Below, piece after piece: positions 5,949-7,994 of a stretch of 7,994 nucleotides of DNA (position 1 is its first letter; each line of letters opens with the position of its first letter). The position numbers and the translations under genes were made by a program. The notes under the pieces were generated by a model. The model searched no databases. It worked only from the letters and a program-made list of their open reading frames with translations, and was not told the origin of the DNA. Origin of the DNA: RGIG6375 sp964472725 (GTDB taxonomy: Bacteria > Bacillota > Clostridia > Oscillospirales > Oscillospiraceae); NCBI GenBank assembly GCA_964472725.1, contig CAYYLZ010000080.1, forward strand, positions 1-7,994, written 5' to 3'.

Positions 5949-6908
5949 ATGGGTAACGAAGAGTACGTACTGCCTGCAGCCATAAGCATAAGTGACGCGG
6001 CAGCGGATAAGCTGCTGGCTTCCGGCGACGGCGACGCCGCGCTGCTTTACATATACATTTTGAGAAACGGCGGCAAGCTGAATATCACCTCCGCAGACAG
6101 ACAGCTTAACATGAACGGACGGGCCGCCGCCGCTGCCCGCAGCCTGCAGAGCATGGGCCTTATAAAGGGCGGAACACAGGAACAGCCTTCTAAGGAAACT
6201 GCCGTGCCGCTGGTGAAGCCCGGTGACAATCTGCCGGAGTACAGCGGTGAAGACGCAAAGAACGCCGTTCACAGTGATCCCCAGTTTGCCGCGTTGGTAA
6301 CCGAGGTTCAGGCAGTGCTGGGTACGATCCTCACCTCAAGCGGCCTCATGGAACTGCTGGGCTTCTATGATTATCTTGGCCTGCCTCCGGATGTTATCCT
6401 GCTGCTGGTCGCCCACTGCGTAGCGGAGCATGAGAAGAAATACGGCGCGGGCAAGCGCCCCACCATGCGCGCTATACGTTCCGAGGCATATAAATGGGCG
6501 GACAGGGGCGTGTTCAGCCTCGAGGCCGCCAACGAACATATAAAGGCAAGCGAGCGCGCCAAAATGCGCAAGACGGAAATTCGCCGCATTCTCGGCCTGC
6601 AGGATCGCTCCCCCTCACCCACGGAGGAGCGCTGCATCACCGAATGGGCGGAGGCCGGCTTCAGCGACGAACTTATAAGCGCCGCATATGACAAGACGGT
6701 TCTCAATACCGGACGCCTGGTGTGGAAGTACATGGACTCCATACTGAAAAGCTGGGCGCAGAAGGGTCTTAAAACCATGGACGAGGTTCGCGCCGGCGAC
6801 CGCAAGCCGGAAGAGGAAAGCGCCGTGGGCGAGCAGCCCGAAAGCGGCGGCACCGAGCTTGCACGAATGAAAGAATACCTTGAGAAGCTGAAAAAGAGAG
6901 GTGAATAA
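5949..6908 (+). CDS. DnaD/DnaB-like replication initiation protein with two DnaD C-terminal-type domains
   Basis: Firmicutes primosomal protein, related to Bacillus DnaD/DnaB, which bind and remodel DNA at origins or stalled forks and recruit the helicase-loader complex. The 319-residue product begins with a probable winged-helix region (about 8-75: ALLYIYILRNGGKL, then MNGRAAAAARSLQSMGLI). A low-complexity linker follows (about 76-110). The first DnaD C-terminal-like domain (about 112-200) contains GLPPDVILLLVAHCVAEHEKK from residue 144 and a degenerate closing helix AIRSEAYKWADRGV. The second (about 210-280) contains EAGFSDELISAAYDKT (235-250) and YMDSILKSWAQKG (261-273), which matches the family's YxxxIxxxW motif with Tyr261, Ile265 and Trp269. 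A charged tail ends in a short basic helix. I start at 5949 because of its ribosome site; 5916 would add 11 residues. The loader gene follows after 2 nt. Two such domains are like B. subtilis DnaB, so a DnaB-type role is also possible. Confidence 0.9.
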   Translation: MGNEEYVLPAAISISDAAADKLLASGDGDAALLYIYILRNGGKLNITSADRQLNMNGRAAAAARSLQSMGLIKGGTQEQPSKETAVPLVKPGDNLPEYSGEDAKNAVHSDPQFAALVTEVQAVLGTILTSSGLMELLGFYDYLGLPPDVILLLVAHCVAEHEKKYGAGKRPTMRAIRSEAYKWADRGVFSLEAANEHIKASERAKMRKTEIRRILGLQDRSPSPTEERCITEWAEAGFSDELISAAYDKTVLNTGRLVWKYMDSILKSWAQKGLKTMDEVRAGDRKPEEESAVGEQPESGGTELARMKEYLEKLKKRGE

Positions 6909-6910
6909 GC

Positions 6911-7903
6911 GTGGCACTTGACGGAAAACTTCTCGGTCGGGCACTTGACCGACTGGAGGAACTGAATAAAGAGAGTGAGCGGGAGCTGGATAAACTGCGC
7001 CGGCGGGTGTATGACCGCCTGCCACGAGTTGCGCAGATAGACCGCACCATCGCCCAGTCCTTTGCCGAGGCTGCTTTTGCGGCACTGGACAGCGGCAGCG
7101 CCAATCCCGAAGAGTCTCTGCGCAATATCGCCCTTAAAAATCTCAATCTGCAGGCGGAGCGTGCCGAGCTTATGAGCGAAGCGGGATTTGCCCCCGACTG
7201 CCTTGACGAGAAGCCCCGCTGCGAAAAATGTGCCGACCGGGGTTTTTACGGCACCAAGCCCTGCTCCTGCCTTATGGAGCTGTACAAGGAGGAGCAGCGC
7301 CTTGAGCTTTCCCAGCTTTTGAAGCTGGGCGAGGAGACTTTTGACTCCTTTAACCTTGACTATTACGATACGCGACCCGGCAAAGACGGTACCAGCCCCC
7401 GCGACAATATGGAAACCATATATGAGATATGCTTGCAGTACGCCCGCTATTTCGGAAGAGAGATGGAAAATCTCTTCATGACCGGCGGCCCCGGACTGGG
7501 CAAGACTTTTCTTTCCACCTGCATTGCCAAGGTGGTGTCCGAGAGCGGCTTTTCCGTGGTTTATGACACGGCGGTGAACGTTTTCGCCCGCTTTGAGGAG
7601 GAGCGTTTCTCCCGCGCCTATACGGATATGGACGCCCTGCGCGCCGACCTTGACCGCTATATGAACTGCGACCTGCTCATTCTCGATGACCTTGGCACCG
7701 AGATGACCACCAGCTTCACCATAAGTGCTCTTTACGATTTGGTGAACACCCGCCTGAGAACGGGCAAGAAGACAATTATAAATTCCAATCTCAGCATCGA
7801 AGATATCCGCCGCCGCTACTCGGTGCAGATAGCCTCCCGCCTTCAGGGGGAATACACCGTGCTCAGCTTCGTAGGCAGCGATATAAGACAGAGGAAGCAT
7901 TGA
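6911..7903 (+). CDS. AAA+ helicase loader, DnaI/DnaC-like ATP-binding protein
   Basis: ATPase that would deliver the replicative DNA helicase onto single-stranded DNA with the DnaD-like partner encoded just upstream. The 330-residue product has an N-terminal helical/charged region (about 1-100). A four-cysteine zinc-binding-like motif CEKC...CSC follows (Cys104, Cys107, Cys118, Cys120), as in clostridial DnaC/DnaI-type proteins. The AAA+ domain has Walker A GGPGLGKT (192-199, Lys198), Walker B LLILDD (255-260) followed by LGTE, a sensor-1 Asn in TIINSNLS (288-295), and an arginine-bearing QIASRLQGEY (306-315). The start is GTG at 6911, with GAGGTG (6898-6903) 7 nt upstream and the DnaD-like stop 2 nt before, so translation is probably coupled. 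Length and motif order are those of the family. IstB, the IS21 transposition helper, also has this AAA+ fold, but the zinc motif, the DnaD neighbour and the lack of any transposase argue for a helicase loader. Confidence 0.92.
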   Translation: MALDGKLLGRALDRLEELNKESERELDKLRRRVYDRLPRVAQIDRTIAQSFAEAAFAALDSGSANPEESLRNIALKNLNLQAERAELMSEAGFAPDCLDEKPRCEKCADRGFYGTKPCSCLMELYKEEQRLELSQLLKLGEETFDSFNLDYYDTRPGKDGTSPRDNMETIYEICLQYARYFGREMENLFMTGGPGLGKTFLSTCIAKVVSESGFSVVYDTAVNVFARFEEERFSRAYTDMDALRADLDRYMNCDLLILDDLGTEMTTSFTISALYDLVNTRLRTGKKTIINSNLSIEDIRRRYSVQIASRLQGEYTVLSFVGSDIRQRKH

Positions 7904-7909
7904 TATGAA

Positions 7910-7943
7910 AAACACCACAGATTCACAGGAATCTGTGGTGTTT
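7910..7943. terminator. Perfect 15-bp hairpin after the helicase-loader gene, probable terminator
   Basis: AAACACCACAGATTC (7910-7924) and GAATCTGTGGTGTTT (7929-7943) are perfect complements around the tetraloop ACAG. It begins 7 nt after the loader stop. On the plus strand only TTT ends the stem before GAGACTG. On the minus strand five T's follow (complement of 7912-7908), so the best intrinsic terminator reads leftward, from a gene beyond the window edge. It may act in both directions between convergent genes. Confidence 0.75.
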
Positions 7944-7994
7944 GAGACTGTCAAAAAACTATAGTCAGCAGTTGCAACAAGGCAAGCCTTCCCC
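7944..7994. other. Non-coding right edge with short palindromes
   Basis: No gene is visible. Short self-complementary stretches are ACTATAGT (7958-7965), GTTGCAAC (7971-7978) and AAGGCAAGCCTT (7979-7990, a 5-bp stem with a 2-nt loop). Their density may mark the end of a dispersed repeat or of the neighbouring gene's 3' region, but each is short enough to arise by chance. Confidence 0.3.

Noticed and set aside
6911..7903. IstB (IS21-type transposition helper) reading of the AAA+ protein
   Set aside because: No IstA transposase or terminal inverted repeats are visible. The four-cysteine motif and the adjoining DnaD-like gene fit a helicase loader better.
6371..7954. 527-codon open frame on the minus strand opposite the DnaD-like and loader genes
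   Set aside because: It lies opposite genes with intact Walker, zinc and DnaD motifs. The translation has no family motif and starts inside the terminator hairpin.

Overview
The window looks like ordinary chromosome from a fairly GC-rich, low-motility-of-context Firmicute, most likely a clostridial (Oscillospiraceae/Ruminococcaceae-like) bacterium. The grounds are: a DnaD-type replication protein followed by a DnaI/DnaC-type AAA+ helicase loader (a Firmicutes arrangement), a U32 protein with a long C-terminal extension, strong purine-rich Shine-Dalgarno sites (AAAGGAG, GGAGG) before almost every gene, and an mreC-mreD-PBP2 cell-shape cluster. The genus is inference; no rRNA or other marker is present.

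Layout: two divergent transcription units meet at about 5740-5948. Leftward (minus strand), in transcription order: U32 family protein (5739-3700), Maf nucleotide pyrophosphatase (3698-3114), a 156-bp gap holding a tandem heptamer and a REP-like repeat, mreC (2957-2133), mreD (2130-1636) and penicillin-binding protein 2 (1618 to the left edge, C-terminus cut off). U32/maf and mreC/mreD are 1-2 nt apart, so they are probably translationally coupled. Rightward (plus strand): a DnaD-domain replication protein (5949-6908) and an AAA+ helicase loader (6911-7903), 2 nt apart, followed by a perfect 15-bp hairpin.

How the genes work together: MreC, MreD and PBP2 are membrane parts of the elongasome, which inserts peptidoglycan along the side wall. 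Maf cleaves non-canonical or pyrimidine nucleoside triphosphates and has long been genetically linked to mre operons. The U32 protein resembles the Fe-S RNA-hydroxylation family (RlhA/TrhP), but is divergent. The DnaD/DnaI-like pair would load the replicative helicase at origins or restart sites. The intergenic region contains a clear extended -10 promoter for the replication pair and a weaker extended -10 promoter for the leftward unit.

I see no CRISPR array, transposase, phage gene, tRNA or rRNA, and no undescribed multi-gene system. The points most worth a second look are the absence of mreB (and radC) between maf and mreC, where a repeat sits instead; the divergent cysteine-rich U32 protein; and the hairpin after the loader gene, whose T-tract faces the opposite strand.
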